From the NCBI GenBank assembly GCA_025617745.1, contig CM046870.1:4469285-4533284 (forward strand): 64,000 nucleotides of DNA, in the 5' to 3' direction. Positions 50,951 to 61,841 of the stretch are shown here, one piece after another. The stretch is from Heliocidaris erythrogramma. Lineage: Eukaryota; Echinodermata; Echinoidea; Camarodonta; Echinometridae. The notes under the pieces are model-generated. The model was not told the DNA's origin. It did no database searches and saw nothing but the letters and a program-made list of their open reading frames with translations. Every line of letters begins with the position of its first letter. Positions within the stretch are counted from its first letter, which is position 1. The position numbers and the translations under genes are program-made.

Positions 50951-51103
50951 CCTTTGCAAGGAGCTTTTTGAATTTTCTGCAATACAGTGTGATTTAATTG
51001 CAGTAATTTTTATGTATTTTGCTGTCTTCTTGGTATTTTTACCTGAGCTCTTTTGGAGCATATTTCCAAAGCTACAAAGGAATAATCGCTCAACAATCCT
51101 GTG
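50951..51103. repeat. CACAGGAGC-type MITE, degraded copy 2
   Basis: Shares AAGGAGCTTTTTGAATTT, TTTACCTGAGCTCTTTTGGA and AATCGCTCAACAATCCTGTG with the element at 29754. Confidence 0.5.
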
Positions 51104-51350
51104 TATTTTCTCACTGGATCATACATGTTCACTGCATGGGGATTTCTGCATGGCCCAGTAATGTACAGGGCTGAATCATGAGCTATTCCAATTTTCTTCG
51201 CAAATTATGGAGTCACCGGTATCAACTGAGCAGGATTATGCCTGGAAAAGAAATTACATGGTAGACTGATAGCATGATCCCTACACCAGGCAAGTGTGGG
51301 AAAAAAGAGAACAGGGGACAAATAACAAAAAGGAATCGAATGACAGAAAC

Positions 51351-51355
<5 letters not shown>

Positions 51356-51381
<26 letters not shown>
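51356..51381 (+). repeat. G26 homopolymer
   Basis: Longest G run in the window. Others of at least 11: G at 623-643, 6428-6442, 26166-26183, 37479-37489, 57059-57069 and 62750-62760; C at 26063-26084, 39619-39634, 39790-39805, 43521-43534, 45612-45625, 45852-45864, 47017-47034, 56630-56647 and 57286-57301. Confidence 0.97.
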
Positions 51382-52099
51382 TCATAACCGGGTTGAAAAT
51401 TGAACATGTGTGGATAAATTTAGAAACGCCTTCTGCAAAAGTAAGGCCTACAATCTTACATCACGTTTTGTGGCACAACTTGGATCATATTTGCTATTTG
51501 CAAAATATGACACATACACCTAGCCTATAGTCATGACACTTTAAAGTTAATCATGCCATTGTTTAATAGCAATGTTTAACCATGCAATGTTGAAATTTAT
51601 AACTTCCTAGTCTCAATTTAGCATCTGCAATTTGGTCTATAAATATTTTCCTCAATTATAGCTGCTTTTATACATGCGATTAGCTAACAAAGACCAAATA
51701 TACCACATTCAATTTCTTTGATATCCGACTATCTGATTTGAATGGGTGCAGGCAAGGAACTTCATACAATATCGTGTGACACAATACATTCATGTACTTC
51801 AACACATCCAAAATGGTTGCAAACAGTGAACTTGGGAGAAACAGCAAGCAAATGGCCCTAGGGATTCAATGTTTCGTTTCCTGTTTTCAGTAGTCAGGAC
51901 ATCAGGGCTTTATGGTAGAGGAACACTAATGTTCATATTCAACATAATAAAGAGAGTTCAGGTGTTGTTATATTTAGGCACACGTAAGGGGATAAAGCGG
52001 AGATATGAATGATAGAAAGGCTAAGCTTGTGTTAGGAGGGCCTTGGCTCTAGCCTTGCATCCAAATACCCCCATTCACACTAGGAGAATTCACTGCATA

Positions 52100-52812
52100 G
52101 CTACAAGAACGGCATACACAGAGCTGCCAACCTCTGGCCAAGCTTTTCCGTACACGCAAAGCTGAAAAACCGTATTTTGGCGATGAAATCCATAATTTTT
52201 TGCAAGTCGCCAAATACCAAATTTTTAAACTGCAACTGCCACCAAAATTGTATAAGTTAGATCTAAAAATGTCATCAAATTACTCTTCATGACACCCCAA
52301 TAATTATCAATGGGAATAATATAATTATCTAGATCTAGAAACATAAAAAACCAGCTAAAAACTCACGTTCCCTATTCATCCTTTCGATTCCACTACGGAG
52401 CAGCTCCACATACTGCCGCCTTACACCAAGCAGCAGCCGCGCCGTGCCACCCGCGGGCTAGGCTGGCCGGCTGCCTAACGCCTCGGTGTGTAAGAGCAGC
52501 CGCACCGCTAGCGCTTGAGCTCATAGCTTGAGCTAGAAGTTTGCGTGTGCGGTGAAAGTACGTTCGCAGTCTCCTTTCTGTATATATGCACTTTAGGTAC
52601 GTACACAGTGCGGAGTTCCGGGAACAGCAAAAATAATACAATATGAGTGTGAAAGTATGAGTGATAACAAATACATGTGCGCAACGTATAATACGAATAG
52701 TGCATAATCAGATTTCTTCAAATCCGTAATTTTTGGGCGACATTCCGTACTTCCGTAATGACGGTTAATTTCCGTACCAATTACGGAAAATCCGTACTAG
52801 TTGGCTGTATGA
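52100..52812. mobile_element. Probable hAT-like element with GC-rich core
   Basis: The left end CAGAGCTGCCAACCTCTGG and right end AGTTGGCTGTATG are imperfect inverted repeats of the 'GTTGCCAACT' kind common at hAT ends. Subterminal TTTTCCGTA/TACGGAAAA motifs recur at both sides. The middle (52395-52560) is unusually GC-rich and contains the only long frames here (minus strand), which do not resemble a transposase. The target duplication is uncertain. Confidence 0.5.
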
Positions 52813-53448
52813 TACAGCCAAACCATAACTTCAAGCAAATAACTTTCTAGTTTTAATGTCATATACAAAACAAAAGTTTGAGTATCGTTTCACACAAAAC
52901 TAAATAATCAGAGTCCATCACCCACAAGGATATTGCATTGAACCCTCGATCTCTACCCTACGTGGATATCACATCATACGCGCGGTTCTATATGAGCAGT
53001 TGATGCAGCCACACAGCCAAAATTAGGAGCCCTACACTCAAACACATTACGTGGGACATTGTCTGCTGTGTACGATTCCAGTGTACTCCTATTCGAAAGA
53101 TATGTGATTTGATTTTTTTTATTTCAAAAAGACATTATACTATTAAACCGTCACATTAAATCGCCTCGAGAATATGTAAGGGTACACTCGTTTTCCCTGA
53201 TTTTGCAGTTATTTCATGGAAAAGACTTCATAGTGCTGAATTATTTGATTCTAAAAATGCATAGAATTGTATTGAAACAGTACAGCAGCGGTGTTTTTCT
53301 GCGAGCCCAAACATGGCGAGCTTTGGGCTAACGGTCGCATCAAACGTAGAGGGCGTTGCTTTATCCCCCGGTAGAGATCGATGCATTGAACAAAGAAAGT
53401 ACAAATTTGGAGATTGGAGCTTATCGTGAGGATGAGCTGATATATGAC

Positions 53449-53492
53449 CAAGGAGGTACTAGGCAAGCTTGCCTACTACATGTACCTCCTTG
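53449..53492. mobile_element. 44-bp form of the same palindrome, copy 2
   Basis: CAAGGAGGTACTAGGCAAG followed by CTTGCCTACTACATGTACC, TCCTTG. Six extra bases (ACATGT) lengthen the right arm. A clean duplication is not visible: ATATGAC precedes it and ATACATGTATGAC follows. Confidence 0.65.
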
Positions 53493-55315
53493 ATACATGT
53501 ATGACCCGCCAATGGTATTTTCTTTTGCTCAAGCAATGCTCATGTTGTTAGCTGAAACTAAAAATGGTCTAAGCAGACCTTCCCAAAACAATATCTGTAT
53601 TTTTTTTTACACTTTCCTTGATATTATATCCTTATCTCATATACACACTCCTTTCACTTTCAATGATTCTTGACACGTTTCTTTTTAAAACAAATTTGGT
53701 AGAAATTTCTTCTCGTGTAAAAGTCCTGTGAGAAGGGCTCTGATTCTAGCCTTGCATGCACATAATGAGCAGGGTTTCCTGACATGTCAATCGCTACCTC
53801 CAATTAAGATTTTTGTCTTTCCCTTTTCACATTCATCATCTTCTATCGAAATAACGTTTGGGAAACGTGAAGAGGTATCATCATGTAAACCCCAAAAGTG
53901 AGCTGTTACCACATGCTAATGGCTATGACCCTGGGCAACCTATACTCAGTTTTAAACTGGTGTTAGCAGTAGCACATGTGATTATGATCAACCTATCAGT
54001 TGAAAATTATGATCAAAAAGTAGCACTGATAGAATCATGTAGATTGATGATAGGAAAAAAATGAATTAATTTTCTATCAAGAATGATAGGATTATATAAA
54101 AACCAAAAAGAGATGAAATCGAGATGAAAGGAAGGAATGAAACAAAGTAAAACTTACAACTGTAAAAGGAGGAACTTTGGGGGTTTGTTACCAATGGCCA
54201 GTTTCACTTTTTGCTAACGGAAACTACTACTGTACATGCAATTTTGCAAAAATTCAATAAGGTCATAAAACCTTTTTGCGGTATTTAACTTTTGCGTATC
54301 TTGCACATTCATGAAATTTGCTTATTGTTCTTGGTCATACAGTACTGTAGATGCAGTACATAAAATGTATTTGTATGTGTTGGGGGGGGTAATGTAAATA
54401 CATTGTGCATATCTCCAAATAGAAAAATCTTGACAGCTAAACAGAGATTTGTAAGATTGAATAAAGATATAATCATTATAACATCTACCAATAAAGAAAA
54501 TGATACAGTACATTGTTCACATGGTATATCTTCAGTGCATTTTCTAAAACGATCAGTCAGTGTAGATACCATGAAAAATGCTCAAAATTCCAGTCTATCA
54601 GTTCACAAACAGTCAGTACACCGAAAAAAGAATATGACACATATCTGTGTATCTTTCATTGCCTTTATCAGATCTGAAGATTACTTGTCTCAAAGAATAT
54701 GTGACCTGATGAAATCATGTACAGAGTACAGTGACAAGTGCATCTTTAAAATAATGAAAACTCTGGAAATGAGTCCTAATTTTCCCAAATCTGCTGAATC
54801 TATAACAACTAGAACTTCATGTACTTGAATATAATGATAGAGGTATCTCTTGACACACAAAATCAATCATTTTTTGTTCTGAGGAAAGACATTCGTTGTT
54901 TGTACTTTATTTGTTGGTTGTTGTTTTTTCCAAGAGATTGCACACATGAATACAATATTTATGGTCATCTTCCCATTCCTCATCTGTAATAGTGCTACAT
55001 GTATATATGTATGCTTTCTTCCAAGTTTGTACAACGTTTCAACTTTGAATACAAAACACAATAAAAAGACATTAAAAAATATTTTATTTCCCTGACAATT
55101 TGCCACAGTTCGCTAAACATTGTAAATGACTTTTTAGCTCAACTGGATGATTAATATGTCTCCTTTTAGAAATTCAAGTCTGCACTTTATATCAGACTCA
55201 AAAGATTCTAGAGACTTTTGAGGAGCAACTCAAAGGGCACGATGTCTTACTCACTCCAAGGTATGTCCCAATGCTTCCCTTGCTCACTACACCGAGGAGT
55301 CCCCAACCAGAGAAG

Positions 55316-55931
55316 TTAAAGGGCAATCCAACCTTGGTAATAGGATGTTTTTGTGAAAGCGGAAAAAATAAGAAAAACAGGATTTTGAAAGTTTGAAAGA
55401 AATCTGGCAGAAGAAAGTTATGGATGTTTGAAAAATGAGATCACCAAGTCCATACGAATCTCAAATGGGCAATCTGGTGAGTCGATTCAAGGAGCTCCTT
55501 GGTCGATTGTGACACATTGGCGGTCAACTCTCCAGTTTGTTGTACACAAAAATATCATTAATTTGCATTTTTTCCAGAGCTCCTTTTCCCTCTTGGCAGT
55601 ACTCAAAATGCATTGTAGATTGCGTGAATATATTGTTCTAGGTCTTCATGAAAGAAATAGATCCTACTGAGTAATACATTTTGAAAAAAATGACATTTTA
55701 GTCATTTTGTGTGCTGGGGCAAATGGGGGAGTTGTCCGCCACTATATCACAGTGACATTACCAATTCAGCCAACCAATTTGAAATTCCCATATGTATAGT
55801 GATTAAAACTTTACATAATTCATAACTTTCTTTTTGCTTGTCAATTTTGTTCAAACTTTCACCAATCCTCTTCTCTCAATTTTCTGCTTTTGCACAAATC
55901 AAATTATTACAAAGGTAGGATTTCCCTTTAA
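55316..55931. mobile_element. TTAA-flanked non-autonomous transposon, AAAGGG-ended (family C)
   Basis: TTAAAGGGCAATCCAACCTT at the left and AAGGTAGGATTTCCCTTTAA at the right form inverted ends, with TTAA at both borders. The interior subterminal stretches also fold back (AAAGTTATGGATG versus CATAACTTTC). The 616 bases have no meaningful coding frame; the 80-codon frame at 55428 lies within it and is not a gene. Confidence 0.78.
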
Positions 55932-58644
55932 TGTACAGGACTGTGCATACATGTATTTGCTCTCCTAAGCTCTTTTAATCTTTAGCTACATTCACATTAT
56001 ATTTTCTAAAAAACCAAGTTTCTAATTTGGTATGGTCACACAAAGTTTCCCTTTGATATCCTTGATAAATGTCAAAGGAATCCCAATAAAAATTCTAAGA
56101 AGGAATTACATCAGGGGTATAAATTCTAACTTCCTAAACTCTATAGATATGATTGAGGGACAGGATTTTATTATATCTTTGAGTTCCAGGAACTTCAAGA
56201 AAACTTTTTTGAAAATTCTAACTTCTCGTAAAATGACTTCTCAAGCACAAACTTCCACAAGCCTCCAGAATACTACCTTGTAGAAAAATAACTGTCAGAA
56301 AGACTAACATCTGGAAAATACAGAATCTGTAATGTAATAAAGAAAAGTAACTTCATGAAAAATAACTTCCTGAAGACTAAAATCGAGAAAATAGAGAATC
56401 TTGGAGTGCGGATGCAGCTAATACTGAAGCGCAGGGTAGGAGTATGTGTCCTCTCATAGGTGCATAACGATGACGAAGCGAAGTATGATGAGAGATTGAA
56501 GGGGTTTTACTGATCCCTTTCATTGGAGCTATGTCATTTCCTGATGCCATATTGGGGACAGGTCAAGTTAAAGGTCACAGGCTGGAAAACTATAACACAG
56601 ATATGAAATGTTGTATTTATAAGCCCCCTCCCCCCCCCCCCCCCCCCTAAAAAAAAGAAGATATAAATATTGTATTTCTTTGGTTTTCTTGAATTCATTG
56701 GTGACAAATAGCAAGATAAATGTACTCAGATACTCATAATGTCTAAATGCCTAAGTAAAGAAAACCAAATTTCAAAAGCACACGTATAATAAAAATGAAA
56801 TATATATACATTTAAATAGAATACAGAATATATTGGTTACGTACATATTGAAATAGCTTTTGTTTTCCTACATTTTTGTAAACTTTTGTAATTTACAAAA
56901 TGTAATTAATGCCAATGAACTACTAGTTTAGGCCTACCCGAACCTCTTTTCAGAATTTTTCCATAGGCCTACACCGTACATTAACAATGAATGAATATTT
57001 GTTTTTCTTTTGTGTAGGCCTATATCACTGATGCACAAGCTATCAAAACCAGAGGCATGGGGGGGGGGGATTATACACAAGAATGTCTACAGAAATAGGA
57101 AATAACTAGGAATACTGGTACTATGTAGTAGGGATTTATGAAAATTAGAAAATAAATTAGAATATTTCCCGATCAGGTAATATACCGTAACCAGAATATG
57201 TGTACTGGAGTATTCTCATGATCTGGATTGTATCAAAGCGCAAACTGGCTGTTGGTGGCTCAATGGATGAATGGACAACATGTATCCCCCCCCCCCCCCC
57301 CTCCTGCTGCCCCTCCCCCTTCCAATCATCAAAATGATCCCTTGCTTGTTTATTTGGCCTACACAATGAGTGGTCACTTCCTGTCTGGTCAGTCCAAGGA
57401 GGTACTGGCTTGCCTAGTACCTCCTTGGTCAGTCGAGTGGACATCAATGTTTAGACTTCAATGTGTGAGGTCTTCTTTCCCCAAACCTTCCCACATGTTC
57501 ACCTAAATCCCATACCTTGTTATGACTTCCACCCCTCGTGGACCTTATCCCAAATGCACCCATGAATGGATCTCCTTATGCACACACAGCCTATGGCAAT
57601 CACTACATCCTGGATGTCATGGATAGGTTTGCAGTTTGCACAATCATTTCAGTCATAATTTGTCTCACTTCTGCTATCATTTCTTCTTTTATCTTCACTC
57701 TCTCATTGCTTCCAAACAAAATATTAAATGTTTTAACACTCTATGGACTATGGTACAAATGTACATGTAGTTATGCTAAAGCAAGTATACAGTACTTTTT
57801 ATATCCTCACTCAGGAGAGAGTGCTCTTTTTTATGCACCTATTATTAGTATTACCATTACTATCATTAATGGCAATGTTGTTTACTATAGACAATCAAAA
57901 CTATGTAAGTTAGAATTGAATTCAGACGACACATGTGTTTTATCTGACACACAATTATAATCGCATGACAACAAATATTTTCCAAAAAAATCTTAAAGAA
58001 ACTTGGCATATATATTGAAAATGAGATCACTTATCCAGCTAATATGATATTCAAACAAAATTGTGTGACATATTAAGACTTGAACAAAAAGTTGGCAGAA
58101 AAACATGAATTCAAATTACATGTATATACAAAAGTCAAGTAACCCCAAATAACAAAGCTGCTTATAAGTTATATAAAGGAGATTAAGCCTTGATAATATA
58201 ATGGTTACAAAAATGCACTCTATAAGAACTGTCTTTCTTAACCATTACGAAGCCTAATTTATCTTGGCTTTAGTCAACTTTTTTATATTGTTAATTAGAG
58301 TCACAAAAAGTATGCCTTGCGAACTATATAACTCATCCCAGTAATCCCACATTTTAGCACATAATTGATCATCAATAGGTCAGTAAAAACATCTTTAGGA
58401 GATTAAGCAGATTATCTAATTCTACTCCAAGCTTAAACAAGTGTCTTTCACAGCTATTAGGAGAACAATTGTACTACAAGGGATTAAGGGGATTAAGAGT
58501 GATTCCCAATCCTATGGGAAAAGAGAGCAGTGCACAAAGGATTATCAGGAGCGCCAACTTACACAGGAGTGGAAGAAATTTCCCTAGGGAAGCTCTGGGA
58601 AAAAAGGCAGGCCTGCATGTAAGGAGAGTCATTTGACGTTAGGA
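55932..58644. other. No gene recognised outside the palindrome
   Basis: A 140-codon plus-strand frame at 57538-57960 predicts two hydrophobic segments (around residues 33-58 and 97-112), but AT-rich frames often look hydrophobic and one such length is expected by chance. C18 at 56630 and C16 at 57286 also lie here. 59692-60438 and 61842-62273 are plain AT-rich DNA. Confidence 0.4.
57395..57427. mobile_element. 33-bp form of the same palindrome bounded by 7-bp direct repeats, copy 3
   Basis: CAAGGAGGTACTGGC, TTGCCTAGTACCTCCTTG; five bases have been lost at the centre. GTCAGTC is directly repeated at 57388-57394 and 57428-57434. Confidence 0.75.
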
Positions 58645-58724
58645 TTAACCCATTGAAGATTCAATACTCTAGTTCCAATAGGCTTATCACAGGAACCAGG
58701 CAGTTCCCATAGACAATGGGTTGA
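58645..58724 (-). mobile_element. 80-bp TTAA-flanked mini-element, copy 3
   Basis: The most diverged copy: TTAACCCATTGAAGATTCAA at one end and CCCATAGACAATGGGTTGA at the other, with ATAGGCTTATCACAGGAACC inside. The length is again 80 bases; the right TTAA has become TTGA. Confidence 0.75.
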
Positions 58725-58764
58725 AGTGACTAGATGTATATTATCACTTTCATATTACTTGTTT

Positions 58765-59108
58765 GGAGCCAAAAGGGCGTTAACTTAGTACAAATCCAAT
58801 CACCAACAAATATTTGCTCTGTATGTTTAGAGGTTCCATGTCATTAATACTACATTCAAACTATGGGCTACAAATATACTTCCATAAAGAGATATACATG
58901 TATCTCTATGAGCATAAAAGCGACTTGTGAGGCACACCCAACTTTAAGAGTTCAGTTCCGCACATGCACCTTCATGCTATCCTTTATTTCCTTGATACCT
59001 AGAGAATGCCAGATAAAGTTCTTTTGAGGTTAATTTGTATACTTGTTAGCTATGGTACACAAATGATTTTTTCACGTGAATGGTACAGTTTAATTCCCTT
59101 CTGGCTCC
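58765..59108. mobile_element. Nested repeat: intact copy of the 49151 element inside a GGAGCC-ended hairpin repeat
   Basis: The outer arms GGAGCCAAAAGGGCGTTAA and TTTAATTCCCTTCTGGCTCC are inverted. Between them (about 58789-59094) is an uninterrupted copy of the element split at 49151-50327, with the same landmarks (CCAATCACC, GGTTCCATGTC, TATCCTTTATTTCCTTGAT, AGAATGCCAGATAAAGTT, GAATGGTAC). The outer arms are shared with 37751-37885, 47874-47930 and the window's right end. Confidence 0.7.
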
Positions 59109-59474
59109 ACACAGGCGATATAATGTACCCCTCTCACCATCGCTAACTCTTTCTCCAACCCCTCTGATCATTTGGAACGCCATTCTCTCTTTCCTGGTCT
59201 TCAACCTCACAGAGGAAATGGGTCAAGTGCTTCCCCTTCTTACACTTGTCCTACATATTTTCTTCCGTTCATATTTGCTCAGCAACAGACCCTAAATACT
59301 ACCATAACGGTTTGTATCACGTTTTGTATCACGTTTTGTATCACGCATGTGGCACTTCACTTCAGATTCGACTATTATACTAAGCCCATATTCCATTTCA
59401 ACACCCAACACCTTACACCAGAGACTTTGGAAAGATACTTAGTCAGAATTACTTGATTACCCCCGGCCTACATG

Positions 59475-59691
59475 TACAGCCATGGAAAAAATTATTAGAC
59501 CAAGAATGGTTACTGATAGTGTTATTTTTTGTGGTAAGAAGGAAATAAAATATCATAAAAGCAAGGTATAATTGCTGGAATTTAGAATTCCTTCAATGAA
59601 ATACAAAGAGAAATCATTTGTATAATTTTGTTTGCATATTATAGTACCCTTATTACAGAAGCCTGGTCTAATAATTTCTTCCAGGGCTGTA
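59475..59691. mobile_element. Tc1/mariner-type MITE
   Basis: TA|CAGCCATGGAAAAAATTAT and ATAATTTCTTCCAGGGCTG|TA: inverted ends of ~28 bases (with TTAGACCA/TGGTCTAA inside) bounded by TA, the mariner target. 213 bases between the TAs; no coding. Confidence 0.88.
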
Positions 59692-60832
59692 TAATATAAG
59701 CCCTATTTGTTCATTTTGTAAACAAAACAAAACTCAGTCTGTATGTAGGCCTACCTCATGCATTTTTATAAAATTTAAATAAAACATAAAACTATGTTAG
59801 TGTGGGAGCTTGACACAAAATTACCTTTGATTTCCAACTCAATGGTGCATTTAATTGAGTTGTCCTTCATATAAATATTATAACCCCATTAACTCAATCA
59901 TTTGAAAATTGACATGGGTCGATGACTGAATAATAACAACGACAATTGAATAATTCCAACTAACAGGAGATACAAATAGATTTTGTTTTGGTACTGAAAA
60001 CAAATATTTTTTGTACACAAGGTTACCCATCCCATTGGAGTAAACAACAAACAAACAAAACAAACAAACTCATAAAAGTGGTATTTATTGGGCAAGGAGC
60101 CGAAACCAAGTCCTGAATGTGAATTAACTAGAGCTAAACAATGTAAACAATTCAGGAACAATAACATCAACAGCATATAAAATTACCATATTTTGATCAT
60201 TTTAAAAGGTATTTGTTTGGACTTGGTTTCAGAGCAGTTTACTACAATCTCATGTAGGCTGATTTATTTATAGATGCTGAATTTGACATCAACTTCACAC
60301 AGAATTCTTCCATTTTTCAACTCTAAATGTTGATCATTTTTTAAAAATTTTGACAGATATTTTATTCTTACATACAAAGCCAAAGCAATAATGATTCAAC
60401 TTCTTTCATGATGTTAATATGTACCTTTAAAGTTTAAGTTAAAGGGAAAGCCCACCTAGGTATTTTGCTGATTTTAATAAAAACGGAAAAATGAGAGAAA
60501 AAGTTCAGTGAAAGTTTTAGCAAAATCTCATAAGAAATTTAAAAAAAAGTAAATCTTTGAAGTTGTACATGAAATCAATCACACACAAGTTGGCAACTCC
60601 GTGAAATATACATGTAGCTCCTCTCCCATTTGCTCAGTACAGAAATTTCATGAATTTGATTTGTTTTGTGCAAAATTTAGGATGTTTTTAGTACAGGACG
60701 TATGGCAGAGGACCTCGCAAGATATACGTCACGGAGTTGCCAATTTGTGTTTGATTGATAGTAATAATAATGATAGTGGGTTCTTGTATGGCGCATGTAT
60801 GTCTGTCAAACACTCCTGGTGCTCCATAATTA

Positions 60833-61122
60833 TTAAAGGGATACGCAACCAGACGGCTGTGGGGAAAGTCAGGATCGCGTAAGCCCCATTCACTCGTACA
60901 CAAAGTTTGTGCGTCGAACTCGTCCGTTGGACTACTGGGATTATCTTTCGGACTGCACGAAGCCGACCGAATCTCGCATGAGAGCTCGAGCTCAGGCGAA
61001 GCGTGCATGTTTGTGCGGCGACCTGTCTATCCGAGGTTTGCGCCCCGCATGATCAGGTAACGAACACGGTGCCCTCTCGCGGCATAAAAACGTCCACAAT
61101 CGGCGATTGAGTATCCCTTTAA
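60833..61122. mobile_element. TTAA-flanked non-autonomous transposon, family A, copy 3 (nested)
   Basis: 290 bases with the family ends and TTAA on both sides (60833-60836, 61119-61122). The interior is slightly more diverged and shorter near CCCGCATGATCAGG, where an AGCAACGG-like segment present in copy 2 is missing. It is inserted in the larger element 60439-61425 and is immediately followed by a SINE. Confidence 0.87.
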
Positions 61123-61131
61123 CATGGCTGC

Positions 61132-61303
61132 TCTTACAGTGCTCTAGCATTTAAAGGAATTAATTCCTGCCAGGTATTCATTTACGTCACCTGGGTCAAG
61201 TGTGGCAAATGTAGATTAATGTCTTGCCAAAAAACACTAGGGATTCGAACCCCATATCTTGTGGTTCAAAGTCCAGGGACTTATCCGCTAGACCACAACA
61301 CTC
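61132..61303 (-). mobile_element. tRNA-derived SINE, copy 2 (nested)
   Basis: On the minus strand: A box TGGTCTAGCGG, B box GGTTCGAATCC, then the same body as copy 1 (TTGGCAAGACATTAATCTAC, ATTTGCCACACTTGACCC). It follows family A copy 3 by only about 10 bases, inside the element 60439-61425. It has an internal deletion relative to copy 1 between GCTCTAGC and GGAATT. Confidence 0.8.
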
Positions 61304-61664
61304 TGTAACTTTGAAAATTCATAACTTTCTCATTTCTTTTCGCTCAAATTTTAATTGATTGTGTTTCTTGAATTTTTATGCTTCTTTTAAAACTAACATG
61401 GTATCAGGGTGGACCTCCCCTTTAAAGATATTGCAATGGAGAGCATGTGTGACCTTAGGTGACCTCGGAGAGCATTACAGGACAGTCTTTTCTTTGAGGC
61501 CTGGACCAACCAACAACCAAGGAACAGTCCTACTATTGTTCTTGTCCCAGCCTACTCTATTTTAAAATAGGCCAAGACATGCCAGACAAGGTCTAGTCTA
61601 AGGTCTAAGACCTGAGCAAGTTTGATTAATTGTGTGAAGAAAAAAAGCTCTCAAAAATGTTAAA

Positions 61665-61841
61665 TACAGTGAAACCTGTCTATAAAGACCACCCAATGGA
61701 GACAAAAAGCAGTCTCTATGAGCAGGTGGTCTTTATGTACAGGTTTCTTTAATACACATTTCAATGAGAAACACTTTTTTCAAAGGAAATGAAAACTATG
61801 GTCTTTATAGACATGTGGTCTTTCTATACAGGTTGTCACTG
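61665..61841. mobile_element. MITE with CAGTGAAACCTG ends
   Basis: CAGTGAAACCTGTCTATAAA at the left, then GACCACC; on the right GTGGTCTTTCTATACAGGTT and GTCACTG. The arms of ~30 bases are inverted with a few mismatches, and an additional internal GGTGGTCTTTATGTACAGG copy makes it modular. TA precedes the left end; the right TA is not intact. Confidence 0.75.

Larger units (their letters stand above)
51382..55315. other. No gene recognised outside the hAT-like repeat and the palindrome
   Basis: A 141-codon plus-strand frame at 54403-54828 is the longest here outside repeats; its composition is that of the background and its product matches no family I know, so it is probably chance. 53261-53390 is moderately GC-rich without features. 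Confidence 0.4.
60439..61425. mobile_element. TTAA-flanked AAAGGG-ended transposon (family C-like) carrying two nested insertions
   Basis: Starts TTAAAGGGAAAGCCCACC and ends GGTGGACCTCCCCTTTAA. Within it are family A copy 3 (60833-61122) and a SINE (61132-61303). Before the insertions a long internal hairpin can be seen: AGTTGGCAACTCCGTGA (about 60588-60604) pairs with TCACGGAGTTGCCAA (60729-60743). Confidence 0.72.

Noticed and set aside
54403..54828. Plus-strand frame of 141 codons
   Set aside because: Background codon composition, no recognisable domain, no splice sites; a frame of this length is expected about once by chance in this much AT-rich DNA.
35888..57301. CRISPR-like or satellite arrays among the spaced C/G runs
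   Set aside because: The runs are unrelated in their flanks and not regularly spaced.
57538..57960. Plus-strand frame of 140 codons with hydrophobic segments
   Set aside because: Hydrophobicity follows from T-rich codons; no family recognised and no transcript signals.
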